Positions 1 to 8,500 of a stretch of DNA of 56,478 nt are shown in pieces. Origin of the DNA: Verrucomicrobiales bacterium (lineage in GTDB: Bacteria; Verrucomicrobiota; Verrucomicrobiia; Verrucomicrobiales; DEV007); contig JARGOD010000007.1 of the NCBI GenBank assembly GCA_029210205.1, positions 122 to 56,599 on the forward strand, written 5' to 3'. Numbering within the stretch: position 1 is the first letter of the stretch; the number at the start of each line of letters is the position of its first letter. Position numbers and translations under genes: made by a program. Below the pieces are notes generated by a model. It searched no databases. It saw only the letters and a program-made list of their open reading frames with translations, and was not told the DNA's origin.

Positions 1-189
1 CCTGGTTCGGATCAACGTAAGCCTGGTTCGGATCAACGTAAGCCTGGTTCGGATCAACGTAAGCCTGGTTCGGATCGACGTAAGCCTGGTTCGGATCAAC
101 GTAGGCTTGGTTCGGATCGACGTAAGCCTGGTTCGGATCGACGTAGGCCTGGTTCGGATCAACATAGGCCTGGTTCGGATCAACGTAGG
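1..189. repeat. 21-bp tandem repeat array, nine units visible
   Basis: There are nine head-to-tail copies of a 21-base unit (plus strand begins cctggttcggatc), with exact 21-base spacing and no spacers. Units 1-3 (1-63) are identical, and units 4-9 differ at a handful of sites. Read on the minus strand each unit encodes YVDPNQA, and all observed differences are third-position synonymous changes (GTT/GTC, TAC/TAT, CAG/CAA, GCT/GCC). The array continues past the window edge. It is a coding minisatellite, not a CRISPR array. Confidence 0.97.
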
Positions 190-322
190 GTTGAGCAGGT
201 TCTTCGGCAGGAGGCTCAGCGGGGGGCGGAGTCATTTTCTGAGGTTCCACTGGCGCAGGTCCGCCGGGAGATGGCGAGCTGTCTTTTCGGGGCGAAGTGG
301 GCTTACGGCGGTGAGGCTTCAT
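1..322 (-). CDS. Pro-rich protein with YVDPNQA heptapeptide repeats (N-terminal part)
   Basis: This reading frame is open from an ATG at 322 down to the left edge, so the gene is cut and about 107 codons are visible. The N-terminus is basic (MKPHRRKPTSPRK). It is followed by a Pro/Glu-rich linker to about residue 44, and then by nine heptapeptides of the form YVDPNQA that continue out of the window. I see no signal peptide or membrane segment in this part. The start lies 12 bases after the FmdB-like gene, so the two probably share a transcript. I do not recognise the family. The low-complexity N-terminus may be a flexible or scaffolding arm in front of a membrane or binding domain outside the window, but that is a guess. 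The gene is real to my eye because every difference between repeat units is synonymous in this frame only. Confidence 0.75.
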   Translation of the reverse strand, partial: MKPHRRKPTSPRKDSSPSPGGPAPVEPQKMTPPPAEPPAEEPAQPYVDPNQAYVDPNQAYVDPNQAYVDPNQAYVDPNQAYVDPNQAYVDPNQAYVDPNQAYVDPNQ

Positions 323-334
323 AGAACGTTTGGC

Positions 335-670
335 TCAGGTTGTTGTTCCGCTCTTGGAACTGGATGAAGATTTGGTCGAAGAAGAAGTCGAACTTGCAGC
401 CGGTTTCTCAGCTTTTTTTTCCGTCTTGCTGGAAGAGGTGTCACTCTTCGAAGAGTCAGCGCTCGCCGCTTTCTTGTAGGAATCGCTTCGATAATCAGTT
501 TCATAGAAACCCGATCCCTTGAAGATAATGCCCGCCCCGGTCCCAAGGAGCCGCTTCACTTCGCCATCACAGTCGTCGAGAGGACAAGCGGTGAGCCGAT
601 CATCCTTCATGGACTGAAAAAACTCGAACGCGTGGTCACACTTTTTGCAAACGTAATCGTAGGTAGGCAT
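335..670 (-). CDS. FmdB-family zinc ribbon protein
   Basis: The protein has 111 residues. It starts MPTYDYVCKKC and carries the short zinc ribbon of the FmdB/CxxC family, with C8 and C11 in one knuckle and C29 and C34 in the other. The conserved glycine-rich segment that ends in KGSGFYETDY closes the domain near residue 60. The rest (about 66-111) is a Ser/Lys/Thr tail of low complexity, a common feature of this family. Members are small and are often called putative regulators, but their molecular role is not established. The gene is followed after 12 bases by the repeat-protein gene and is divergent from the rhodanese gene. Family assignment is firm; function is not. Confidence 0.9.
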   Translation of the reverse strand: MPTYDYVCKKCDHAFEFFQSMKDDRLTACPLDDCDGEVKRLLGTGAGIIFKGSGFYETDYRSDSYKKAASADSSKSDTSSSKTEKKAEKPAASSTSSSTKSSSSSKSGTTT

Positions 671-771
671 AGTAAATGGACAGTGTCCCTTCCCATTATG
701 ATAGAGGACGGGATCGGTTCAACGCGATTTTTTGTTCAATAGCGCATTTCGAAAGTCACTACACTTCGCCC

Positions 772-1119
772 ATGTTCCCCTCCAAAGACGAATTTGAGAT
801 CACCCCGGTTGAGTTACAAACGCTCCTCTCAGAGGATCCTGCGCCCTCCTTTCACCTCATTGACTGCCGCGAAGAGGACGAGTTTGCGATCTGTAAGATC
901 GAAGGCTCCTCCCTTATTCCTCTATCGAGGTTCGCTGAAGCAGGGCCGGAATTCCTCGAGGGCACTGACCTTCCTGCCGTCGTTTACTGTCATCATGGCA
1001 TGCGTTCGATGAATGCGACGATGTATCTTCGCGACAAAGGATTCGAACAAGTCTGGAGTCTTGCCGGGGGAATTGATCTCTGGTCGACCAGCATTGATTC
1101 AAATGTTCCCCGCTACTGA
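772..1119 (+). CDS. Rhodanese-like domain protein
   Basis: This is a single-domain rhodanese of 115 residues. The active-site loop is CHHGMRS with the catalytic Cys at residue 73, and the CH2A-like motif LIDCREEDEF lies at about 29-38. Such proteins carry sulfane sulfur as a cysteine persulfide. I chose the ATG at 772 because the domain begins there; an upstream ATG at 676 would add 32 residues with no rhodanese similarity and would reach close to the divergent FmdB start. The gene converges with the cysteine desulfurase, and the two coding ends overlap by 7 bases. A sulfur-transfer link between them (desulfurase makes persulfide, rhodanese accepts it) is plausible but only inferred from proximity. 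Confidence 0.88.
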   Translation: MFPSKDEFEITPVELQTLLSEDPAPSFHLIDCREEDEFAICKIEGSSLIPLSRFAEAGPEFLEGTDLPAVVYCHHGMRSMNATMYLRDKGFEQVWSLAGGIDLWSTSIDSNVPRY

Positions 1120-2249
1120 GCAAGATCAGCCGCCACCTCTTCAATTGCGGCTGCCAGTGCATCCCACTCTTCGGAGCTTGTGTCCCACCCCGCAGAAATC
1201 CTCATCACTCTTCCCATTTCCTCATAATCAAGGCCCATCGCGGACATGACGCGCGAAGGATTTCCCCTGCCGGCGCTGCACGCGGATCCGGTCGACACCG
1301 AAAACCCCCGCTGACTAAGACGGGTCAGCCATTTCAAATTCCTCGTGTGAGGAAGGACAAACATCGATGTATTCCAGAGTCGGGGGCCGCATGCTCCGAT
1401 CAGCATCATTCCCATCGTAATCATCTTGCTCTCAAAACTGTCCCGGCTCGCGGCACTTGAAGTGGCGACTTCGTTCAAGTGAGAATCACTTCGATCCAAA
1501 AGTGCCGCCACCATTGCCATCACTGCAGGCAAATTTTCCGTTCCGGCACGATGACCGCCTTCCTGAGGACCTCCGATTAGTCCATTAAAATCATCAGAGC
1601 CTTCCGGGATGACCATGAAACCGACTCCTTTGCCTCCGCTGAATTTGTGGCTGCTTCCGGTCAAAAAATCACAGCTTTCGAGCTCCCCGGAAGGAAGTTT
1701 CCCAATCCACTGAGCCGCATCGCTGTGAAACGGAACCGAGTAAGCTCGACAGAGTTCAGACAGCTCCTGCCACGGTTGCAAAGTGCCTGTCTCATTGTTT
1801 GCCGCCATCACCGAAACTGCTGCGACAGTGCTTTTTTCCAATTGAGCTTTTATTTCCCCCAGGTCGATCACTCCCGTCTCGGAGCTCACGCTCACTTCAT
1901 GACACCGATCACCGCCAAACCAGGACTGGGAAGGTGCCTCAACACAAGGATGCTCAATCGCTGAGACCAGCAGCTTCCCTTCCCGCGTCTCAGCTAGATA
2001 TCGGATGATCGCATTGTTTGCCTCGGTAGCTCCTGACGTGAAAATAACACGCTCCGGCTCATCAATCTTAAGATGATCAGCCACCTCTTCGCGACACCGC
2101 TCGAGCTCCTGTTTTGCCATTCCCGCCTCACGATAGAGACTCGACGGATTATGCCAAAAACGATCACAGGCCTCGTGCCAGGCCTCGCGCGCCACGACGG
2201 ACATGGGCGTAGTCGCATTGTAATCAAAGTAGCCGGAGAGATCAGACAT
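1113..2249 (-). CDS. Cysteine desulfurase, NifS/IscS-like
   Basis: This is a class V PLP aminotransferase-fold enzyme of 378 residues that would release sulfur from L-cysteine as an enzyme persulfide. The PLP lysine sits in SSHKFSGGKG (about K202). The His of the SAIEHP motif and the Asp of HSDAAQ are present, and the catalytic Cys lies in STGSACSAGRG (about C324). The short STGSACSAG loop is typical of the group I (NifS/IscS) type. An ATG at 2249 preceded by AAGG is preferred over a TTG at 2264. The start lies 11 bases downstream of the cardiolipin synthase stop, so the two genes are likely co-transcribed. No IscU or IscR gene is next to it, so its partner (Fe-S, tRNA thiolation or other) cannot be told from context. 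Confidence 0.9.
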   Translation of the reverse strand: MSDLSGYFDYNATTPMSVVAREAWHEACDRFWHNPSSLYREAGMAKQELERCREEVADHLKIDEPERVIFTSGATEANNAIIRYLAETREGKLLVSAIEHPCVEAPSQSWFGGDRCHEVSVSSETGVIDLGEIKAQLEKSTVAAVSVMAANNETGTLQPWQELSELCRAYSVPFHSDAAQWIGKLPSGELESCDFLTGSSHKFSGGKGVGFMVIPEGSDDFNGLIGGPQEGGHRAGTENLPAVMAMVAALLDRSDSHLNEVATSSAASRDSFESKMITMGMMLIGACGPRLWNTSMFVLPHTRNLKWLTRLSQRGFSVSTGSACSAGRGNPSRVMSAMGLDYEEMGRVMRISAGWDTSSEEWDALAAAIEEVAADLAQ

Positions 2250-2260
2250 CGCCCTTAAAA

Positions 2261-3724
2261 TCAAAGTACTGGACTCCCCAACCGGGCCAGCTTCACCCCG
2301 AGGCGAAAATAGGCCGGCCTCTCAAGATAATCGGCACCCCCAACCTCGCGACAGCGTTCCAAGTCCATCTCGAACATGGACTCTACAGACTTGGCAAACT
2401 CGGCATCGAGAACTACTGCTGAAACCTCAAAATTCAATCTCATAGAACGGTTGTCGAGATTCGAGGTGCCGACCGAAGAGAATGATTCATCGACCAGAAT
2501 CACTTTGGAATGAAGAAAACCGGGCTCGTAGCGGAAGACTCTGACTCCGGCGGCCTCCATGTCAGCGAGGTAGGAAAAAGTCGCCAGCCATGGAATATAT
2601 TTGTCCGGTTTATCCGGAATCATGATCCTGACATCAACACCCCGCAGCGCGGCCATTTGCAAGGCGGAGCGGATCGATTCATCCGTCACAAAATATGGAG
2701 TCGCAATCCAGATCCGACGCCTTGCGCGTGTGATCGCATTGAGAAAGAAAATGGTACCTCCCTCAATCGTTTCAATCGGGCCCGTCGGCAGAGTCAGCAC
2801 CTCTGATTCCCCGGCACCGCAGCCTGAGCCGTCTGCTGCCGTAATTTGATCCCATCGCAAGTCGGGAACCTCTCGCGCCGCCCAGTAGTAGTCGGCGAGA
2901 AAGATCATTTGAAGACTCAACACGGATGGCCCGACTAACTGCACGTGGGTGTCACGCCATGCCCCGAAACGCTCCGTCACTTCGCAGTATTCATCCCCGA
3001 TATTGTGACCTCCAACAAATCCGACCCGGCCATCGGCAACGACAATTTTGCGGTGATTCCTGAAATTAATCTGGAATCGATTGCTTGGTCCCTGAGTTGA
3101 GTGAAAGGCATGAACATTCACCCCGGCTTCGCGGAGAGATTTCACGAACCTCTTTGGCAAAGAATGACTGCCGATCTCGTCGTAGACAAAATAGACACGG
3201 ACTCCGTCACGGGCTTTCTTTTCCAGGAGTTCACGAAATTTGTTCCCCACCTTGTCATTTTTGACGATAAAAAACTGAGCCAAAACGTACTCCTCCGCCG
3301 ATTCAATTGCGGCGAATATCGCCTCAAAAGTCATCTCGCCATTAATAAGCAGACAAACCTCGTTGCCTTTTGTCCAGCGCCGTTCGCTTAACTTTTCGAG
3401 CACGCCACCATAGCGTTTCTGTTCATCCGTCAGGTCCGCAAAATGAACCGAGAGAGTCTTTTCAACGTCACAGAAAATTCGCTCGTTCGACTCTTGAGCC
3501 TCCCGGAGCTGGTCCATGTAGCCGTGAAACTGGTGACGCCCGAGGATCCAGTAAAGCGGCACTGCAACGAAAGGAAAAGCCAACATCGACATGGCCCATC
3601 CCCAGGCTCCCGCCGCGGAGCGGGCCTTCATGACGACATTGAAGATCGTCGCCACAGCCAGAATCTCCCACCCGATAAAAAGGAGAGTTCCGAGGGCAAA
3701 TTTTTCTATATCCTGCTCAAACAT
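2261..3724 (-). CDS. cls: Cardiolipin synthase (phospholipase D family)
   Basis: This membrane enzyme of 487 residues would join two phosphatidylglycerols into cardiolipin and glycerol. Two N-terminal membrane segments (about 10-32 and 42-62) are followed by two PLD domains. The two HKD motifs are intact: H224/K226/D231 in NHRKIVVADG, and H405/K407/D412 in LHSKVILVDE, each followed by the GG/GTSN sequence. Length and arrangement match bacterial ClsA. The ATG overlaps the end of the receiver-domain gene by 8 bases, which implies translational coupling. The cysteine desulfurase follows directly. A GAGG lies immediately before the ATG, closer than a normal Shine-Dalgarno spacing. Confidence 0.93.
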   Translation of the reverse strand: MFEQDIEKFALGTLLFIGWEILAVATIFNVVMKARSAAGAWGWAMSMLAFPFVAVPLYWILGRHQFHGYMDQLREAQESNERIFCDVEKTLSVHFADLTDEQKRYGGVLEKLSERRWTKGNEVCLLINGEMTFEAIFAAIESAEEYVLAQFFIVKNDKVGNKFRELLEKKARDGVRVYFVYDEIGSHSLPKRFVKSLREAGVNVHAFHSTQGPSNRFQINFRNHRKIVVADGRVGFVGGHNIGDEYCEVTERFGAWRDTHVQLVGPSVLSLQMIFLADYYWAAREVPDLRWDQITAADGSGCGAGESEVLTLPTGPIETIEGGTIFFLNAITRARRRIWIATPYFVTDESIRSALQMAALRGVDVRIMIPDKPDKYIPWLATFSYLADMEAAGVRVFRYEPGFLHSKVILVDESFSSVGTSNLDNRSMRLNFEVSAVVLDAEFAKSVESMFEMDLERCREVGGADYLERPAYFRLGVKLARLGSPVL

Positions 3725-4115
3725 CCTCGGCGGTGAATGCCTTGATCTTGTCTAAGAGATTCTCAAAAGGAAAGATTGGCTTCTCTTGTAGAGCGTCACA
3801 GCCTGCCGCTTCAATCTTTTCCTGATGCTGCGCCATCGTATGGGCCGTCAGGGCAATCACCGGAATACCGGAAGTCGACTCCGCCGCCTTGATCTGACGG
3901 GTTGCTTCAAGACCGGCATTGGGATCAGGAGAGGCATCCGGGGTCGGCGGAAGTTCCAGATCCATGAGAATCAGTTCAGGTAAAATCTCAGCCGCTTTTG
4001 ACACAGCCGTCGCTCCATCGGTCGCAATCGTGAGATCGTGACCATGATGCTCAAGCAGACGTGTGAGCAGACTGATGTTGTCTTCGTCGTCTTCCACCAA
4101 AAGAATATTTGCCAT
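3717..4115 (-). CDS. Stand-alone response regulator receiver domain
   Basis: This is a single REC domain of 132 residues with no output domain. The acidic pocket is D9/D10, the phospho-acceptor is D52 in LILMDLELP, the switch Thr is in IALTAHT (about T90) and the conserved Lys is K112 in QEKPI. After the phospho-acceptor the loop is unusually long and Pro/Asp-rich (PPTPDASPDPNAG), several residues more than the usual MDLxMPxMDG. Single-domain receivers act in phosphorelays or bind a partner protein. Its stop overlaps the start of cardiolipin synthase by 8 bases, and no histidine kinase is adjacent. Family assignment is certain; the partner kinase and target are unknown. Confidence 0.92.
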   Translation of the reverse strand: MANILLVEDDEDNISLLTRLLEHHGHDLTIATDGATAVSKAAEILPELILMDLELPPTPDASPDPNAGLEATRQIKAAESTSGIPVIALTAHTMAQHQEKIEAAGCDALQEKPIFPFENLLDKIKAFTAEDV

Positions 4116-4420
4116 AACTTATTGAAATTTAATCACTTGAACGAAAAACATCGAAAGGACCGCTAAAAAACTCTCACTTTTTGTAGAAAACATCGAACGA
4201 TTTCTGAACTGAGGAAACAAAGATAACCGTAACAGCCGCATTGGCTTTAGGACTCCTCCTTTAGATAGAGTGGCTGTTGCGTTACAAAACAAGCGGTTCC
4301 TTGTGGGGTCCATCACTTCGATGGGCCCCGCATTGTTTTCAGACAGTCGCCCGTTCACTTCGTTTTGACCAGAGACCAGCGTAGACTTTTCGCCAGCAAA
4401 CTGAAAAAGCGCTCCCACTG
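4116..4420. other. 305-base gene-free interval with repeats
   Basis: I see no credible gene in this interval. A 99-codon frame on the minus strand (4119-4418) has no recognisable motif and biased, unstructured composition. The interval should hold the promoter of the receiver-cardiolipin synthase-desulfurase run (near 4116-4210). There an 11-base direct repeat, aaaacatcgaa, occurs at 4145-4155 and 4187-4197, 42 bases apart start to start. The strong inverted repeat at 4302-4332 probably ends transcription from the DUF1493-like gene. Confidence 0.6.
4302..4332. terminator. Strong inverted repeat, possible terminator
   Basis: The arms ggggtccatc (4305-4314) and gatgggcccc (4320-4329) pair with one G-T wobble around a 5-base loop, and the stem extends about three pairs outward. 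It lies about 90 bases beyond the stop of the minus-strand gene at 4421. On the minus strand it is followed by a second small hairpin and a T-rich segment (cttgttttgt), not by an immediate U-tract. It could be a factor-independent terminator or the core of a small structured RNA. Confidence 0.45.
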
Positions 4421-4894
4421 TTAGCGGTTGAGAAGGTTTCCTGTTTTTGGCGACTTCCAGCGACCAGCTTCCACAGAGAGGACTAAATCCCTGACCCGGA
4501 TCTCTTCATGCTCGGACCGGGGCAGTGCAAGGGAAACCAACCAGGCAGTCACAACAGCCCCCAGGAAAGCAATTGTCAAAGTGATCCAGTCAGGCCAAGC
4601 CGGTAATAACATCAGCAAAGCGAATGAGAAGGCGGAAATTGCGAGGAGCCAGGCCAGCATTGGAAGAACGGGCAGACCTTCCCGCGAGATCCAGTCATGA
4701 CAATCGAATTCGGTCATGTCGACTCCGCTTGATTCTATCAGGTCGAGCAACTCCCAAACATCATCTCCGTAGACTCCCAGGTCTGACTCAAGACGCGCAT
4801 CACAGTTGATCTTCGACCTTGGAATTCCACACCGGGATTCAAAAAGTTCGATCACTTTCGACGCTGCTTTTGCACGTGTGAAAACTGTAGGCAT
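4421..4894 (-). CDS. DUF1493-like protein with two membrane helices
   Basis: The protein has 157 residues. Residues 1-70 resemble the DUF1493 (acyl-carrier-like) family: LESDLGVYGDDVWELLDLI at about 35-53 matches the family signature of an Asp-Leu-Gly followed by GDD-WELL. There is no DSL-type serine for a phosphopantetheine arm, so it is not a working carrier protein. Two hydrophobic segments follow (about 75-97 and 103-124), with a short cytoplasmic or periplasmic tail. The gene sits 9 bases downstream of the SnoaL-like gene, so the two are probably co-transcribed. Function unknown. Confidence 0.7.
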   Translation of the reverse strand: MPTVFTRAKAASKVIELFESRCGIPRSKINCDARLESDLGVYGDDVWELLDLIESSGVDMTEFDCHDWISREGLPVLPMLAWLLAISAFSFALLMLLPAWPDWITLTIAFLGAVVTAWLVSLALPRSEHEEIRVRDLVLSVEAGRWKSPKTGNLLNR

Positions 4895-4903
4895 TTAATC
4901 ACT

Positions 4904-5347
4904 CTACGATTTAGGTCCCAGATGCTCTGAGATGAGTTGCCAGCCTTCCTCCACGCGGATCAGAGTCGAAGTTCCCCTGCCCATACCGGAGGCCTCTCTT
5001 CCGTCGATAATTCCCGACCAACTGAAAGAGAATGTGAAGACGGCAAAATCCGGCGTTTCGGCGACCCAATGCAATTCAGAGATCGAATATTTTTCACTCT
5101 TGATGAGGTCGAAATTTCTCTGAAACGCACTTTGCACCTTCTCTTTTCCCTCGTGAGAAGTTCCGTTGGAAAAAGTGACCGTGCAATCAGGGTGGATGAG
5201 AGGATCGACCTTCGCCCACTCCTGCGTGTCCAGTGCCCTTTCGTAGAGGTTTACAAAATTTTGAGGACTCATCGTAGTGTCATTTGCAGCAAAGGATTCT
5301 GGCTGCACAAGGATAGCGGTAGCGAAGAGGATGGATAGATATTTCAT
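4904..5347 (-). CDS. Secreted SnoaL/NTF2-like protein
   Basis: The protein has 147 residues. A cleavable signal peptide (about 1-20, ending near SFAAND) is followed by a single NTF2-fold domain of the SnoaL/DUF4440 kind. Typical are the helix MSPQNFVNLYERAL, the strand pair around HPDCTVTFSNG, and the C-terminal WQLISEHLG edge strand. Such domains bind small ligands or act as ketosteroid-isomerase-like enzymes, and no catalytic set can be assigned here. It precedes the DUF1493-like gene by 9 bases. The caspase-type protein transcribed toward it ends in what may be a related fold. Confidence 0.75.
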   Translation of the reverse strand: MKYLSILFATAILVQPESFAANDTTMSPQNFVNLYERALDTQEWAKVDPLIHPDCTVTFSNGTSHEGKEKVQSAFQRNFDLIKSEKYSISELHWVAETPDFAVFTFSFSWSGIIDGREASGMGRGTSTLIRVEEGWQLISEHLGPKS

Positions 5348-5508
5348 TTCTTTCTAGAGCCTCAGAGGATAAATAGATGACGCGGTAATCACGACCTAAA
5401 ACGCAAGGCACGCACCTGAATCCGTCATCACAACGTTAAAACCTCTTCTATGATTTCTGACGCAGTCCGGTGATCAAGAAATTAAAGCGTCCTTGCTCAT
5501 GCCAAAGT

Positions 5509-8500
5509 CTACCTCGTTTTCAACACAGAGATTTTCCATTCACTACCTGCTCGTTCGATCTCCATGTGCATTTTGAGAGTGCCATTTCGATACGCTCTTG
5601 ACTTCAACTTCACCCCGGGTTGGCCAGGCACATCCTCATCGATTTCCTCGAAAAATCCGACTTCGAAATCCATCTCGTAGTCGATCTCAGCTACCGAACC
5701 ATCCGTGCTCAGTGAGACAGTAGGCACTCCCTTTAGCCGATAGGTTCGCAGATCATAGGTTTCACCGTATTCCGCTATGTCCGAGATGATCTGCCGGTGT
5801 CCCAATCGATCGCCGAAGTAATCAACCTGTTCGGCGAATTGTTTCACGACCCTCTCGACCGGTGTCGCCGCTTGCTCGAGGTTCGCGGAAGAGAAATTCA
5901 AATAGCGGTTCAAAAAAATTAAGGGATCCTCCAGCACTACCTCTCCGATCACACCAACAATTGGAAAATCGACCGCGAGATTAGCCGCTCTTGAAGTAGG
6001 GCGCTGGGTCCCATTAGACATCCCGAGAACCATTGTCGAAACCTCCTCAACCAGTTCCGATGCACTCAACAACCCGTCTCCATTGCGATCGCCTCGGGGC
6101 GAATTGTCAATCGAGTCGATCACCGCGTAAGTGAAATAGCCATTGTTCCACTCGTTTGATTCTCCCGCCAACTCGAGCCCGCCCGACGCAGTCAGAACCG
6201 TCGCACCAGTGCCCTTTCGCAAATCGGTAAAAAGTTCTTCAATAAAACGCTGCCCTCTTATCTCCATCTGCGGCGTAATCGACGCCAGACTGGATGGGCG
6301 GCTCGCAATACTCGTTTCCAACTCTTTCAACAACCCGCCATCGACTCCCCCTGCTTGGCAGGTGTCAATCAGCAAGAGCCGCTCCCGCGCTGCGACCCCC
6401 GTGAACAGCGACTCGATCTGTGCAAAGTTCATTGCTGTATCGGAAAGATTCTCTAACTCAATATCAGTGGTCGCAAAGTAATAGTCATAATTCGAATCGA
6501 GCAGACCATGCCCCGCGAGGAAGATGACGGCTCGATCTCCCGGTCGACTCTTTTGCAGGAATTCGCGCGCCGCGAGAATCCCCTCGCGAGTCGCCTCAGC
6601 ATCGAGCACCAGCTTCACATGGACATTCTCAAAGCTTGATCCGGCCTCCGCAAAAGCTGTCGCGATATCAGCGGCGTCTTTCGATGGAAAGGTTAGATCG
6701 GGTGGGTCATTCTGATAATCGGATACACCGACCCCGAGTACATAGAGATCCCGTGATGCCGCCGTCGCGGTCCGATGAACTTGAACCGATTCCGCAGGTG
6801 AACGATTTCCCTCACTATCTTCCAGGTAAAACTGTAGAAAATTACTTCCCGGTGCGAGCGGGATTTCGATTTCCTCATTAAAGGAGGTAAGCCCTTTCAG
6901 ATTCGTCAATGAAACCGGTTCTACAAAAACTCCATTCGCGAGAACTCGAAGTGCTTCGATCTCCAGAGCATGCCCCGCACCTCCGCGCCGACCTATACTT
7001 CCTCCAGAAACCTCACCTGCGAACCGAATCGATAGCGTTTCACCGTCACAAATTAGCGGTGCTGTTTCCTCCAATCGCAGTTGAGGCAATGTCGACGAAT
7101 CTTTGGGCGTCAGGACTTCGCGCCCCAACACAGCGATCCGCCTCGCATGAGCCGCCCGAAGGGCAGCAACCGTTTCCGCGCTTGCTCCTAGAGACTCCGC
7201 AACCAGATCCGGACGATTCAGGACCGCATCGAATTGGTCGAAAGAACGAACTGTTTCACCATCACGGAAAGAGACATGCCTTTCGCCCCCAACCGAGGCC
7301 GAATACCAGCCCGCCGGAGTCACCGCGAACCAACCGTTTCCCGGCAGGCTCCAAAGGTCAGCCCGATGAATCGATTCGCCCCCTACTATCAGATCAACAA
7401 CACGAATCCCTCCCTCCTGCAATGGGAGAAAAACCCTTCCGCTTGCCGAAGCGATGACCCGTTGCATGAATCGAAACCCGTTTTCATAGTCTTGAATCGA
7501 GGGACTGAACGAATCCCATTGCAGATCGTGTTCGAGCCTCGTGGCGCGTGGATTCCAAGTCGCAACTCTTCCCAGGTTGGTATAGATCACGACAAGCGGA
7601 TCTGCGTAGCCCGGAACCCGGGCAAAAGAAGTCGACCAGGCATTTCCGATTCGTTCAGTAGGGTATTGCTCCTCCGATACCTGAAACCCCGGAATCGTCA
7701 CCCCTCTCTGCCCATCAAAAATGACCGCGTCACCCGAGTAGTAACCGAGACTCGCCCCCGTCGTATGCTGGGTGTAGGCAACTTGGCCCGAGGCACTATC
7801 AAACGCCCCCGCCACGATCGGCGGGTGACCAACCGTAGAGACATCCCATCGATGTACTACCCTCCCTGTTTTACTTTCATAGATGACCACGGGATAGAGA
7901 ACCTTATCGCCATTTTCGATCGAATCCTCGACAAACCCGGATCGGCTACCATCATCTGCGACGAAGACCGGTTCGCGACCCGACATTGGCAGAGTCGAAA
8001 CGGCAGAGACTCCTCCTTCATCCCACGAGACGAGGACTACCTGCCCCGCCTTCCCTGGAGAAATCACAAGCTGACTCCCGTCATCAGAGAACACCGCGCG
8101 AATCTCCGAGTCCCAAAATGATTCGAACTCTGCCGACGCAATCCGATGCGCGACAACTGTCTGTTCCGTCGATAAATCATGCGACACCAATTCCACAGCA
8201 TGATCAACAGGATCGATTCTCGCGTAGCGAAGAAAGCGATTCGACTCACTAAACGCCGGAGCAATCCCCCGATAGAAATCAGGCTCAGCAATCGTCGAAA
8301 CCCGAAATTCCGAAAAATCCCAGATCGTCAAACCGCCTTTGACTCCGCTTCGCCAGCTCACGAGTCGGGATCCATCCCGCGATGGCACCCAGTTCTCCCA
8401 CTGAGCCGATGGCCCTCCCATGTCTGAAACTTGTTCCCACGAATCAGTCCTCCAAAGGCCCGTCCCGCTACGACTCTCCGCTAGCGCAAAGCCCGCGTCT

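Noticed and set aside
1-189. Possible CRISPR array
   Set aside because: The units are back to back with no spacers and encode a heptapeptide repeat.
4119-4418. 99-codon minus-strand open frame in the gene-free interval
   Set aside because: It has no recognisable motif and the interval also contains a hairpin and direct repeats that fit regulation better.
7234-8121. 295-codon plus-strand frame antisense to the caspase gene
   Set aside because: The translated protein is basic, low in hydrophobic pattern and unlike any family, while the opposite strand encodes a clear propeller.
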